A DNA stretch of 60,668 bases from Verrucomicrobiota bacterium (lineage in GTDB: Bacteria > Verrucomicrobiota > Verrucomicrobiia > Limisphaerales > J093): NCBI GenBank assembly GCA_029556615.1, contig JAKQDD010000122.1, forward strand, positions 1 to 60,668, read 5' to 3'. How positions within the stretch are numbered: position 1 is the stretch's first letter; each line of letters starts with the position of its first letter. The translations under genes were made by a program, and so were the position numbers. Positions 48,611 through 55,973 of this stretch are shown here, piece by piece. The notes below the pieces were generated by a model. That model did no database searches and was not told the DNA's origin. It worked only from the letters and a program-made list of their open reading frames with translations.

Positions 48611-48850
48611 ATGTGCATCGCCCCCAAAGACTCCTACTTCCTCATCACGAGCGACGAGGACGGCATCAAGATCCGAGAGATCGACGAAGCTGACCTCGCC
48701 GAGTTCCTGTACCACAAGCCCGGATGCCACGGTGGAGTCCCCGACCAGTACAAGGGGTCGTTCGAGGGCGCGGCGGCGAACAAGTCCCTCGTCATCAAGG
48801 GGCGCATCGTGACCCCGCGACGTCGAGGCCGTCGCTTCGTGTCCTGCTAG
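48611..48850 (+). CDS. Small hypothetical protein
   Basis: 79 aa (MCIAPKDSYFLITSDEDG...). Acidic N-terminal half, basic C-terminal tail (GRIVTPRRRGRRFVSC). Its first two codons lie in the palindrome. TAG stop, 4-nt overlap with the convergent gene. Confidence 0.6.
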   Translation: MCIAPKDSYFLITSDEDGIKIREIDEADLAEFLYHKPGCHGGVPDQYKGSFEGAAANKSLVIKGRIVTPRRRGRRFVSC

Positions 48851-49944
48851 CCGAACCGCTCGGTGTCGGTGCCTGGAGGTGGGCCGGGAGGTACCTCCCC
48901 CGTCGTGGCGAGCACCTGGATGTCGCGGACGGGCATGTCGAGCGGGTAGTGCTCTGACCACTCGGTCGTGCAGGCAAGGTTCAGGGTCGTGGTGAAGTAG
49001 GGCTCGTCGGCGTTGTCGTCGTAGCTCTCCTCCGAGTCGGCTCCAATACTTACCTGGGATATCTCGATCCCCTCGCTGGACAGGCGGGACCTCGCGACCC
49101 CCCAGAGGTAGCTGGCGGTCTTGTCGGCGATCTCGCGCTGGTCGTGGACGTCGCGCGCGAACACGTCGATGTCCGCCGAGAGCTCCCACTGTCCTCCGTA
49201 CTCCATCGCGGTGGGCCGACGGAACGGTTCCACCACGACCCCCACCACGTCCCCCTCGCGGAGGTTACGGCCTATCGCGACCACGACACCCGGTACCGCT
49301 GTGGTGAGGGGCGTGTTCCCCGACACGGGGAACGGTCCTCGCTCCCCAGCGTCGTAGCGGTAGTCGGCGACGGCCGACTCCTTGCGGGTGAGGGGCTTCT
49401 TGAGGGTCACGACCCCGCGCGCGGGGTCGGTGGTGAACTCCGACTCCTCCAGGACGTAGTCGTACGGCTGCACGCGGATCCGCATGGACCGCGGGACGAA
49501 GGGGCGGCTTGCCAGCAGGTCGAGCGGGCCCTTCGGTTTGAGGGTCTCCTTCCGCACGTCGAGGAAGGCGTCCACCAGGACGACGAGCTGCTTGTGGTGC
49601 AGGTCGTACGCGAGGCAGAGCCAGTAGATGCCTGGCGGGGAGGGGAAGGGCTGACCTGGCCGGATGGCGCTTGGGTCCTCGCGGACCCACTCGACGAATG
49701 CCCCCCGCTTGCCCGCGAAGTAGGTGAGACGGACGCGCGAGTGAACCAAGCCCCGGTAGTGGTCGGCGCTCGTGATGACGGGGTTTGCCCCTCCGATCTT
49801 CACCACGATCCCCCGCTGGGGCCGCTCGCGTAATCCGTGCTTACCTTGCACCTGGAGGTCGGGGAACGCCGCGTGGTCGGCCCAGTAGCGCTGAAGCTCC
49901 TCGACCAGGCGGCGGCCGAGAAGCTCGGTCATTCGTAGGAACAT
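48847..49944 (-). CDS. Probable virion structural protein
   Basis: 365 aa, predicted mainly beta (RGIVVKIGGANPVITSADHY, VTLKKPLTRKESAVADYRYD, YFTTTLNLACTTEWSEH). The layout resembles neck/tail-associated proteins of large myoviruses but no family is certain. Proline-rich C-terminus. No standard promoter box; the start is either MFLRMTELL or MTELLGRRL. Confidence 0.6.
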   Translation of the reverse strand: MFLRMTELLGRRLVEELQRYWADHAAFPDLQVQGKHGLRERPQRGIVVKIGGANPVITSADHYRGLVHSRVRLTYFAGKRGAFVEWVREDPSAIRPGQPFPSPPGIYWLCLAYDLHHKQLVVLVDAFLDVRKETLKPKGPLDLLASRPFVPRSMRIRVQPYDYVLEESEFTTDPARGVVTLKKPLTRKESAVADYRYDAGERGPFPVSGNTPLTTAVPGVVVAIGRNLREGDVVGVVVEPFRRPTAMEYGGQWELSADIDVFARDVHDQREIADKTASYLWGVARSRLSSEGIEISQVSIGADSEESYDDNADEPYFTTTLNLACTTEWSEHYPLDMPVRDIQVLATTGEVPPGPPPGTDTERFG

Positions 49945-49975
49945 CTTGACAGGGGCCGCGTGATAGGGGACGTGC

Positions 49976-50012
49976 TCAGCTCTTAGGGCCCGCTACCCCT
50001 CGGCTCACTCCC
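49976..50012 (+). promoter_or_regulatory. Leaderless promoter for the 50013 operon
   Basis: TCAGCTCTTA at 49976-49985, -10-like TCGGCT, 27 nt to ATG. Confidence 0.7.
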
Positions 50013-50210
50013 ATGAGCGCACCCATGTACGAGTGCACGGGGCCCTGTCGCGGTAAGTGGACGGCGGAGGCGACCTTTCCCTACGGGAAGTGTCCCCGCT
50101 GCGGGACTTCCCTCTTCAACCCCGCCGCCCAACCCCTGCGGGTCGTGCCCCTCTCCGTCTTCATGGCCGAGGAGGCCCGGTCCACATCCCCGGATAAGCT
50201 CAAGACATGA
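50013..50210 (+). CDS. Small zinc-ribbon protein
   Basis: 65 aa. YECTGPCRGKW and GKCPRCGTS give a C-x3-C...C-x2-C zinc ribbon. ATGA-coupled to the next gene. Confidence 0.65.
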   Translation: MSAPMYECTGPCRGKWTAEATFPYGKCPRCGTSLFNPAAQPLRVVPLSVFMAEEARSTSPDKLKT

Positions 50211-50809
50211 GTCCAAACGAACCCTCGCGCCGTGCTATCCCCGCGGCCACCAAGATCCCCCTCGTCGTCATAGGCGAGCCCTTCCAGCGTCCCTGCGATC
50301 AGACCGTCGTGGTCTTCCTCCGCAAGCCCGAGTGGCAGCAGGCGACCCTGATGACGAACGGGATGTTCTCGGTCACCTCCGCGTGGGGAAACTACGCCTA
50401 CTCGTGGAACGGCTTCGGGGACGACTTCGTCGGGTGGTTCTGCGGGATCGACGGCAGCTACCTGCTGTCCAAGGTGAACCCCGGCAACGTGTTTGACCGA
50501 GAGACGTCCGAGAGAATGGCCCGCAACCTCGTGCGAGATCTCCGTCGCGACAATACCATCACTCCCGGCCAGGCACGAGCGCTACGCAAAGACGTCGACA
50601 TCGGGAGCGAATCGGAGGCGGTTGACTGGTTCAGCAAGACCCACGCGACGGCGGACTACTCCGAGTCGGTGCGCGTCTCGGACCACACGGACTGGAACGC
50701 GGTCCCGGTCGCGAGCATGCCAAACCCGCAGGCTGCGGCATACTGTCGTAAGGGCCTGCCCGCCCTCCAGCGGGCGCTTCGGCGAGCTCGAAAGGAAGGG
50801 AAGATCTGA
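50207..50809 (+). CDS. Hypothetical protein
   Basis: 200 aa. Central aromatic-rich stretch (SVTSAWGNYAYSWNGFGDDF). No recognised domain. Second gene of a coupled operon (ATGA before, TGATG after). Confidence 0.65.
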   Translation: MSPNEPSRRAIPAATKIPLVVIGEPFQRPCDQTVVVFLRKPEWQQATLMTNGMFSVTSAWGNYAYSWNGFGDDFVGWFCGIDGSYLLSKVNPGNVFDRETSERMARNLVRDLRRDNTITPGQARALRKDVDIGSESEAVDWFSKTHATADYSESVRVSDHTDWNAVPVASMPNPQAAAYCRKGLPALQRALRRARKEGKI

Positions 50810-51063
50810 TGTCCAAGGGCAGCAGGCGGGTGGTCTTCTGGTCAGCGGTTACGGCCGCCGGCCTTGGCGTGACGCTCGCGGCGGGCACGAGCGCGGGTCA
50901 GCGGGTCCTCGGGACGTGGCAGGACGCGGTCGCCACCTGGACCTCGCTGGGCACCCTCGCGTCAGGTGCCGCTGGGGGCCTAGCGGCCGTTCGTCGCGCG
51001 GGCCAGGTGGTTCGGTCCGTCCTCACGCGGGTCAGCTCCGCGGCGGATCGCCCCGGCGATTAA
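50809..51063 (+). CDS. Small membrane protein (holin-like size)
   Basis: 84 aa with two moderately hydrophobic segments (VVFWSAVTAAGLGVTLAAG, LGTLASGAAGGLAAVRRAG) and basic ends. The layout fits a small membrane protein; holin is one possibility but not shown. Contains the promoter for the next gene. Confidence 0.55.
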   Translation: MSKGSRRVVFWSAVTAAGLGVTLAAGTSAGQRVLGTWQDAVATWTSLGTLASGAAGGLAAVRRAGQVVRSVLTRVSSAADRPGD

Positions 51064-51068
51064 CCCGC
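51032..51068 (+). promoter_or_regulatory. Leaderless promoter for the 51069 gene
   Basis: TCAGCTCCGC at 51032-51041, 27 nt to ATG. Confidence 0.7.
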
Positions 51069-51506
51069 ATGGCCACCCTACCGAGCTACGAGATCGTGAG
51101 GGCGCGCGAGGACGCGCGCGTTGCGGCCTTCTTGGCTCCCTACAAGGGGAACGCGTCTTCCGAGGTGCTCAGCCTAGTCCTGACGACCAAGAGGGAGCGC
51201 ATCGACCAGGCGCTCACCCCGTACCGACCAGGGCTCCCCCCGAAGGACCTCGTGCTCCTCCATGCGAGTTGGCAAGCGTATGCTGAGGGGTTTGAGGCGG
51301 GTGTCATCTACGACTTCTACGTCGTCGACGGGGTGCTGTTCTACAAGCTGCACCACGAACCGTGCACGAACATCCGGCCCGTGACTGCGTTCCCCGACTG
51401 GGACAAGCTGGAGTTTCGACCCTGGTGCGCCACCTGGGACGACACGGAGGTGTGGCTCGCCCGGCGACGAGAGCAAACCTTGACAGCCAAGGTTGCCGAC
51501 AGATAA
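51069..51506 (+). CDS. Hypothetical protein
   Basis: 145 aa from the promoter-defined ATG (MATLPSYEIVRAREDARV). Helical N-terminal half, strand-rich aromatic C-terminal half. No recognised domain. TAA stop. Confidence 0.65.
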   Translation: MATLPSYEIVRAREDARVAAFLAPYKGNASSEVLSLVLTTKRERIDQALTPYRPGLPPKDLVLLHASWQAYAEGFEAGVIYDFYVVDGVLFYKLHHEPCTNIRPVTAFPDWDKLEFRPWCATWDDTEVWLARRREQTLTAKVADR

Positions 51507-51667
51507 CTTACCAGTTGGTCACGGGTCCGACGGGATCGCCAGGGCCTCGCCGACCTCGGCGTTAAGGAGGGCTGCCGGAACAGGCTTCTGCGTTGCTTGG
51601 TTCCGCAAGCTGGAGGAGTACACAGGTAACGCAACGGGTTGAGGTGTGATGCTTGCACCCTAACTCC
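51507..51667 (+). ncRNA. Possible structured leader or small RNA before a terminator
   Basis: No ORF fits. Helices seen: CGCCG-ACCT-CGGCG, CGGAAC with GTTCCG, GCGTT with AACGC (crossing the previous pair, so mutually exclusive or pseudoknotted) and GGTG/CACC. Followed directly by a terminator, as in an attenuator or a small RNA. Confidence 0.4.
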
Positions 51668-51708
51668 GAAGGGCCGTGTTGGGGTGACCTGACACGGCCC
51701 TTCCTTTT
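51668..51708 (+). terminator. Rho-independent terminator
   Basis: Stem GAAGGGCCGTGT pairs with ACACGGCCCTTC across a 12-nt loop and is followed by CTTTT. It separates the 51069 gene from the release-factor region. Confidence 0.85.
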
Positions 51709-51718
51709 GACCCTCTGC

Positions 51719-51824
51719 AATCTTTTTTCGGGTACGAGGTCCGACCTGCAATGTTTTTTCGGATTAGAGGCCATTCTCGTAATCTTTTTTCGGGTACGAG
51801 GTCCGACCTGCAATGTTTTTTCGG
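51719..51824 (+). repeat. Four T-run iterons with exact 31-bp period
   Basis: AAT(C/G)TTTTTTCGG starts at 51719, 51750, 51781 and 51812, each 31 nt apart (three helical turns). Units 1-2 and 3-4 are a 45-nt perfect duplication; the spacers contain AGGTC-C-GACCT. Lies directly upstream of the release-factor gene. Confidence 0.8.
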
Positions 51825-51856
51825 AGAAGGGCCCAGCCAGGCCCAGGAGGAACGTC

Positions 51857-52526
51857 ATGAACAGCATCCTGGTAGAAGTGAGGGCCGCCGAGGGCGGCGA
51901 CGACGCGAAGAACCTCGTGCGCCAGCAGGTACGCATCTATGTGCGACGCTGCGAGCGGAGGGGTCTTTAGCGCGGCTCTCGTTGAGGAGCGACCGGGGAT
52001 CGCGATCCTTGAGGTGTCCGGCGCCGGCGCGGAGGCAGCCTTTGCGGACGAGCCCGGCGGGCACCGGTGGCAGCGGGTCCCCGAGACCGAGAAGCGGGGG
52101 CGCGTCCATACTTCTTCGCTGACGGTCGCCATCCTTCCTGTAGCGACAGACGCTGAGGTAGATGTACGAAGTTCCGACTTTGAATGGCAAGCCACCCGAG
52201 GCAGCGGAGCAGGAGGCCAGCATCGCAATAAAACGAGCTCAGCCGTCATCTTGCGTCATATACCGACGGGAATCGTGGTCCGCTGCGAATCGGAACGCAG
52301 CCAACACAGCAACCGACGCACCGCGATGTCCCTCCTCCTGTTCAAGCTGAGAACCCAGAGCCAAGAGGGTGCGCAAGCAGGCCGAGCCAAGCTGCGACGT
52401 GATCAAGTTGGAAGAGGGTGTCGCGGAGATAAGATCCGTACGGTCGCCGTTCAGCGCGACGAGGTTGTCGACCACCGACTGAACAAACGCTGGAGCTACC
52501 GCGAGTATGAGCGAGGAGGATGGTAG
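51857..52526 (+). CDS. RF1-class peptide chain release factor, +1 frameshifted
   Basis: Two frames joined by +1 shift after codon 37 give 222 aa. Zero frame: MNSILVEVRAAEGGDDAKNL to RRCERRGL, then TAG 51968-51970; +1 frame from 51969: SAALVEERPG onward. Domains: GGD at the domain-2 entry, GGHRWQRVPETEKRGRVHTS with the PxT-type (PET) stop-recognition motif, catalytic GGQ in RGSGAGGQHRNKTSS, then SERSQHSNRR and DHRLNKRWSYREYERGGW. Domain 1 is absent, so it is much shorter than cellular RF1. It should release peptides at UAG/UAA. AGGAGG is 6 nt before the ATG. Codon use changes at about 52105-52140 to AT-rich synonymous choices. Confidence 0.88.
51956..51971 (+). promoter_or_regulatory. Programmed +1 frameshift site CGG AGG GGT CTT TAG C
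   Basis: A GGAGG Shine-Dalgarno-like core (51957-51961) is separated by 3 nt from CTT, followed by TAG and C. This is the geometry of the bacterial prfB site (SD, 3 nt, CUU, UGA, C) with UAG in place of UGA. CUU can re-pair with UUU after slipping +1. Confidence 0.88.
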
Positions 52527-52530
52527 GCCG

Positions 52531-53145
52531 CTAGGCGGCAGCATGCGGGCATACCCCTCCGTTGACCGCGCGTCCGCAGTTGCAGTTGAAACATAGCACT
52601 CGGTACCCGTCTGGATACTTCTGCCTCTTCAACCACCTATATAGTTTCCCGTGGAGGTCGATACGATGCTTCTTGCCTCCACCCATCACGTGGTCGATGG
52701 TTAGGAACCCGATTCGGTCCTCTCTGCAACATTCGCAACGTCCCCCATAGGCCGTCAGTACCTCAACCTTCAGGGTCTGTTCGCGCTTCCGAAGTCGGAG
52801 CTTGCACCGATCACACCAACGAGGTCCCTCTCCCTCACATTTTGGCGCCCCACATCGAGGGCATAAAGTAGGGTCGACTTGGTGGGCTTCGCGTCTCGTC
52901 TTTCCCTTCTCTTGGTACTTCTCCCGACATGCGGTGCAGAGCTTCCCCGGGGAGTCCAGCGGACCTCGACAATCCGCGCATCTTCCTGACGCGACTAGCG
53001 CGGCCTTCCTCCGCCGGTCATACTCAATAGCGCAACCACATGTCTGTTTACCAAGACGCGGCGGGTTCGTCCCACACCTGACACAGAGTCCGGCCTCTTG
53101 GAGGGACTTACGCCTGGCGGTTTGCCAGGCTGTCTTCTTGTTCAT
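52531..53145 (-). CDS. HNH homing endonuclease with zinc-ribbon repeats
   Basis: 204 aa from MNKKTAWQTARRKSLQ (frame open to 53181). Repeated Cys pairs (CVRCG, CADCRGP...CTAC, CPRCGAP...CDRC) precede an HNH core: CECCREDRIGFLTIDHVMGG, GKKHRIDLHG and YRVLCFNCNCGRAVNGG. Lower GC and different codon use mark it as foreign. It is antisense to, and 4 nt from, the end of the release-factor gene. It most likely mobilised the recoded 3' part of that gene. Confidence 0.85.
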   Translation of the reverse strand: MNKKTAWQTARRKSLQEAGLCVRCGTNPPRLGKQTCGCAIEYDRRRKAALVASGRCADCRGPLDSPGKLCTACREKYQEKGKTRREAHQVDPTLCPRCGAPKCEGEGPRWCDRCKLRLRKREQTLKVEVLTAYGGRCECCREDRIGFLTIDHVMGGGKKHRIDLHGKLYRWLKRQKYPDGYRVLCFNCNCGRAVNGGVCPHAAA

Positions 53146-53183
53146 ACTTCTACGCTGGCCATAAACCCAGCACAAAAACATCC

Positions 53184-53231
53184 TGGGGCCGGCGGTGGAC
53201 CTACCGCGACTACGAGCGCGGCGACTGGTAA
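53184..53231 (+). pseudogene. Remnant of the original release-factor C-terminus
   Basis: 48 nt read WGRRWTYRDYERGDW-stop (TAA), matching the functional end NKRWSYREYERGGW at 11 of 13 aligned positions counting conservative changes, but with GC-rich codons typical of this genome. It lies just beyond the HNH gene. Interpreted as the displaced native 3' end left when the HNH cassette supplied a recoded replacement. Confidence 0.8.
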
Positions 53232-53268
53232 CCGATCATCGTTGAGCGGTTAGGTCCCCCAGGAAGGT

Positions 53269-53583
53269 CTAGGCGCTCATCCGTGAGCGCCTAGCCGTGG
53301 GGATTGGCTCGCAACGAATGCGCCGGGCCAGGATCTTCATCGCCCACGGCTGAGGGAGTGCGGGGGTCGTGAAGACGAAGCCGAACGGTCGACGCAGCAT
53401 GCGCGTGACCTGCACGTTGAAGGGCGTGCAGGCTTCTTGCAGGACCTTCCGGTACTCCTCGATGTCCTCGTACTCGGACTCGTCGCGCCAGCGGTCAGCG
53501 AGGCGGCACGCAAGGTCGCGGATCGCGTCGAAGAACGGACGAACGACGTCCATGGGGCGGGAGGGGGTCGAAGGTGGGCTCAT
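53269..53583 (-). CDS. Hypothetical protein
   Basis: 104 aa from MSPPSTPSRPMDVVRPFF; helical acidic N-terminus, basic C-terminus. Start fixed by promoter, two codons inside the longest frame. Its stop lies in a 10-bp inverted repeat (TAGGCGCTCA, 53270-53293). TAG stop. Confidence 0.6.
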   Translation of the reverse strand: MSPPSTPSRPMDVVRPFFDAIRDLACRLADRWRDESEYEDIEEYRKVLQEACTPFNVQVTRMLRRPFGFVFTTPALPQPWAMKILARRIRCEPIPTARRSRMSA

Positions 53584-53620
53584 ACCCACTTGTCAACGAT
53601 CCCTACGACTTCAGAGCTGA
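53584..53620 (-). promoter_or_regulatory. Leaderless promoter for the 53583 gene
   Basis: TCAGCTCTGA on the minus strand (53611-53620), -10-like TTGACA, 27 nt to ATG; overlaps the end of the coiled-coil gene upstream. Confidence 0.7.
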
Positions 53621-54154
53621 CCCGAGCCGCGCGCGAAGGGAGTCGAGGACCCCGCGGGCGTCGTCGTTCATGGCCCGCATGGTCTTCTCGGCGTGGGTGA
53701 GCTCGCTTTGGAGGCGAGCTACCTCCTCGGTGAGTCGGCGGATCTCTGCCTTATGGGCGGCTGCCTCACGGCCGATGCGCGTGACGATGTCGACCTCGTC
53801 CTCGATGAGGTTGTCATCGTCCAGGTGCCTGCGAATGGTGCCCTCCAGCAGGAGTCGGCGCTGCTCGGACTGGCGACGAACGCGAATCGCCTCGTTACGG
53901 TCGCGCTCAGCGAGCGCTAGTTGACCGCGCAGGTAGGAGGGATCATCCTTGTCATCGACGGTCTCTGATCCTTCAAGGATCGCGTTGATGTACCGGACGT
54001 GCGGGCACTTGCAGGTGTCGTCCTCGGGGCAGTCCTTGAGGTGCTCGACGCTGTAGTCAACGACGTAGCGGGCGAGCCACGCGGCCAGGAGGTCCGATCG
54101 GTCCTTCTGGGCGCGAAGCTCCTTCTCTAGCTCGATCTCGCGGGTGGTGGGCAT
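53603..54154 (-). CDS. Coiled-coil protein with Cys motif
   Basis: 183 aa from MPTTREIELEKELRAQKDRS, preceded by GAGAGGA. CPEDDTCKCPH (C, C, C, H) lies near residue 43; the rest is long coiled coil (HKAEIRRLTEEVARLQSEL). No enzymatic motif. Confidence 0.65.
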   Translation of the reverse strand: MPTTREIELEKELRAQKDRSDLLAAWLARYVVDYSVEHLKDCPEDDTCKCPHVRYINAILEGSETVDDKDDPSYLRGQLALAERDRNEAIRVRRQSEQRRLLLEGTIRRHLDDDNLIEDEVDIVTRIGREAAAHKAEIRRLTEEVARLQSELTHAEKTMRAMNDDARGVLDSLRARLGSALKS

Positions 54155-54234
54155 GGGTTCCTCTCTGATTGCCTCCTCTGAATACCCCACACGCCAGGAT
54201 CTGTCGGTAGGTCGCCTCTCCCCCAGCGGATCGC

Positions 54235-54690
54235 ATGGCGGACAACGCGACACGCAGCTACATCCTGGAGAACGCGGCCGAGTGGGCGAGGCGCGAGCGC
54301 AAGTGGCACCGACGCCTGGAGTGGGAGCGCCGGTGGAAGTGGATCGGGGCGGGCGCGCCCCCCGTCGTTGCCGCCGCGGGCGGACTCGTCGTCCACCTGT
54401 GGGGGCATCAGACGCTGGTGGTGGTGGTCGCCCCACTGCTCCTGGGCCTCATCGGCCTCCGCAGCCTGGTGGCGAGCGGGCGGATCAGCGAGGGCAAGTA
54501 CGAGGAGGTCTGGGCGATCGCCGACCGAGTGTCCAAGGTGTACAGGTCGCTGCGGGCCCGGCTCGACGACGGGGAGGACCCCACCCTGCTGCGGGTGGCG
54601 GCCGACGCGGTGGAGGCGGAGGCCCGCCTGGGGGTGCCCGAGGCGCTGCGGGGCGCGATCCGACTCGCTAGCGGAACGGGTCACCCTTAG
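54235..54690 (+). CDS. Membrane protein with two helices
   Basis: 151 aa. Charged N-terminus with many W/R (AEWARRERKWHRRLEWERRW), two hydrophobic segments (APPVVAAAGGLVVHLWG, LVVVVAPLLLGLIGLRSLV), then a soluble helical domain. TAG stop; overlaps the convergent gene by 23 nt. Confidence 0.6.
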   Translation: MADNATRSYILENAAEWARRERKWHRRLEWERRWKWIGAGAPPVVAAAGGLVVHLWGHQTLVVVVAPLLLGLIGLRSLVASGRISEGKYEEVWAIADRVSKVYRSLRARLDDGEDPTLLRVAADAVEAEARLGVPEALRGAIRLASGTGHP

Positions 54691-55303
54691 CGAGGCGGCT
54701 CGCGGCGACCTCCAGCAGGAGCTCGGCCATCTCCTGTCGCGCGCGGCGCACGGCACGGTCTCCGAACGTCAGGCGGCGGATGCCCGGGTGGACCCAGGCG
54801 TCCGCGATGCGTTCGGGGGCGACGCGAAACAGCGTCGTCCCGAAGGGTCCTCGCATGGGGACGACGAGAGGACCCTTGCGGCTCGGGTCGTGCCGACGCG
54901 CCATCTCCTGAGTGAGCCAGGGCATCGGGTGGCGCGGGACACCCTTGGACAGCAGCTCGTCGAGCCCGTAGTAGGTGGAGGTGACCTCCACCTGGTTGCC
55001 CACGACCCGGAAGGAGAAGGACTTGTCGATGGGAGGCCCGCCCTGCGGCTGCCCCTCCTGCGCGTGGTGGACCCGCTTGGGCGCATCGACCCCCCCGATC
55101 TGGGCGGACGCGCTGCTCCCCCCGTGGGAGCCGGGGGCCTTGAGGCTCCAGTTGCGGCGGGCGAAGTCCTTGCGGGCCTCCTCCGCGAAGACCTTGACGA
55201 GTAGCTTCCCGATCGCCTGGACCTCACGGGGTGTCAGGGGCTCCCGCTTGATCTTCGACCACGGCTTGAGGTAGGTGCGGCGCGCGACTCGTAAGCCCTT
55301 CAT
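54668..55303 (-). CDS. Possible tail-associated virion protein
   Basis: 211 aa. FAEEARKDFARRNWSL followed by later FSFRVVGNQVEVTSTYYGLD and FRVAPERIADAWVHPGI is loosely like gp10/neck-type tail-completion proteins. Moderate guess only. Basic. No standard promoter box. Confidence 0.55.
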   Translation of the reverse strand: MKGLRVARRTYLKPWSKIKREPLTPREVQAIGKLLVKVFAEEARKDFARRNWSLKAPGSHGGSSASAQIGGVDAPKRVHHAQEGQPQGGPPIDKSFSFRVVGNQVEVTSTYYGLDELLSKGVPRHPMPWLTQEMARRHDPSRKGPLVVPMRGPFGTTLFRVAPERIADAWVHPGIRRLTFGDRAVRRARQEMAELLLEVAASRLAKGDPFR

Positions 55304-55322
55304 GCCCTCATGATATCGGGCT

Positions 55323-55345
55323 CCAGCGAGAGGGTTGACGAAATA
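55323..55345 (+). repeat. Repeated element, copy 3 (untranslated)
   Basis: CTCCAGCGAGAGGG plus TTGACGAAATAA, a diverged copy of the 19387 and 41450 elements that could read PARGLTK-stop but has no upstream gene in frame. Confidence 0.45.
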
Positions 55346-55347
55346 AG

Positions 55348-55394
55348 TCAGCTCCGATCTTTGCGTTCCTCTCTACCTGTTAGGGAGGAACGAG
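55348..55394 (+). promoter_or_regulatory. Promoter with leader and GGGAGG
   Basis: TCAGCTCCGA at 55348-55357; predicted start about 55385, then GGAGGAACGAG before ATG 55395. Confidence 0.65.
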
Positions 55395-55616
55395 ATGGCA
55401 CACCAGATCACCATTAGCGACGCGTTGTTGACCCGCCTGCGTGAGCTAGCGAGCGACAAGACGGGGCTTGACCAGGCCGAGGAGCAGGGAAAAGAGTTTC
55501 GAGTCCCGGAGGCCAGCGAGGGAGATCCGGAAGCAGCCTACGACTTAGGTTGCGCGGACGGTGAGATCCTGCTGGCTCGAAGCCTGATCGCAGAGATCGA
55601 CAAGGTGAACTCATGA
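55395..55616 (+). CDS. Small hypothetical protein
   Basis: 73 aa, acidic, helical (AAYDLGCADGEILLARSLIA). ATGA-coupled to the next gene. Codon use is slightly less GC-biased than average. Confidence 0.6.
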   Translation: MAHQITISDALLTRLRELASDKTGLDQAEEQGKEFRVPEASEGDPEAAYDLGCADGEILLARSLIAEIDKVNS

Positions 55617-55951
55617 GCGACATCGCTGATATCCGACGGAACAAGCACCTGGACTCATTGGTTCGCACTTTTGAAGGAAAGGTCCAGAGCCTGCGCGAGA
55701 TGATCGACGAGATGCTGGCTTCCGGGAGTGCTGCGCGACTCAAGTTCGCGCACTCCCAGGGCCGCAAGGTGGGGGGTCTGTACCAGGTCAAGCGGCCCGT
55801 ATGGACCCTGTGGGTCGGTGATGACGGGGTTGACCTCTCCAAGATCGGAGCGGAGTACGCCGCCAGTCAGATGAACCCCCGTCCCGACCTCAAGCTCCTT
55901 GAGGAGCAGGGAAACGCAGCCTACGAGAAGGCGTTGAAGGAATCACGCTAG
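55613..55951 (+). CDS. Small hypothetical protein
   Basis: 112 aa, helical N-terminus (SLVRTFEGKVQSLREMIDEM), no recognised domain. Second gene of a two-gene unit. TAG stop. Confidence 0.6.
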   Translation: MSDIADIRRNKHLDSLVRTFEGKVQSLREMIDEMLASGSAARLKFAHSQGRKVGGLYQVKRPVWTLWVGDDGVDLSKIGAEYAASQMNPRPDLKLLEEQGNAAYEKALKESR

Positions 55952-55973
55952 ATCGCCCTCCTCGTCGGGAACT

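Noticed and set aside
51731..51812. CRISPR array
   Set aside because: Only four 13-nt repeats with 18-nt spacers, two of which are identical; no cas genes. Better described as iterons.
52527..53183. Group I intron splitting the release-factor gene
   Set aside because: The upstream part already has a complete C-terminus and stop, no intron core was seen, and the endonuclease is antisense; a duplicated 3' end fits better.
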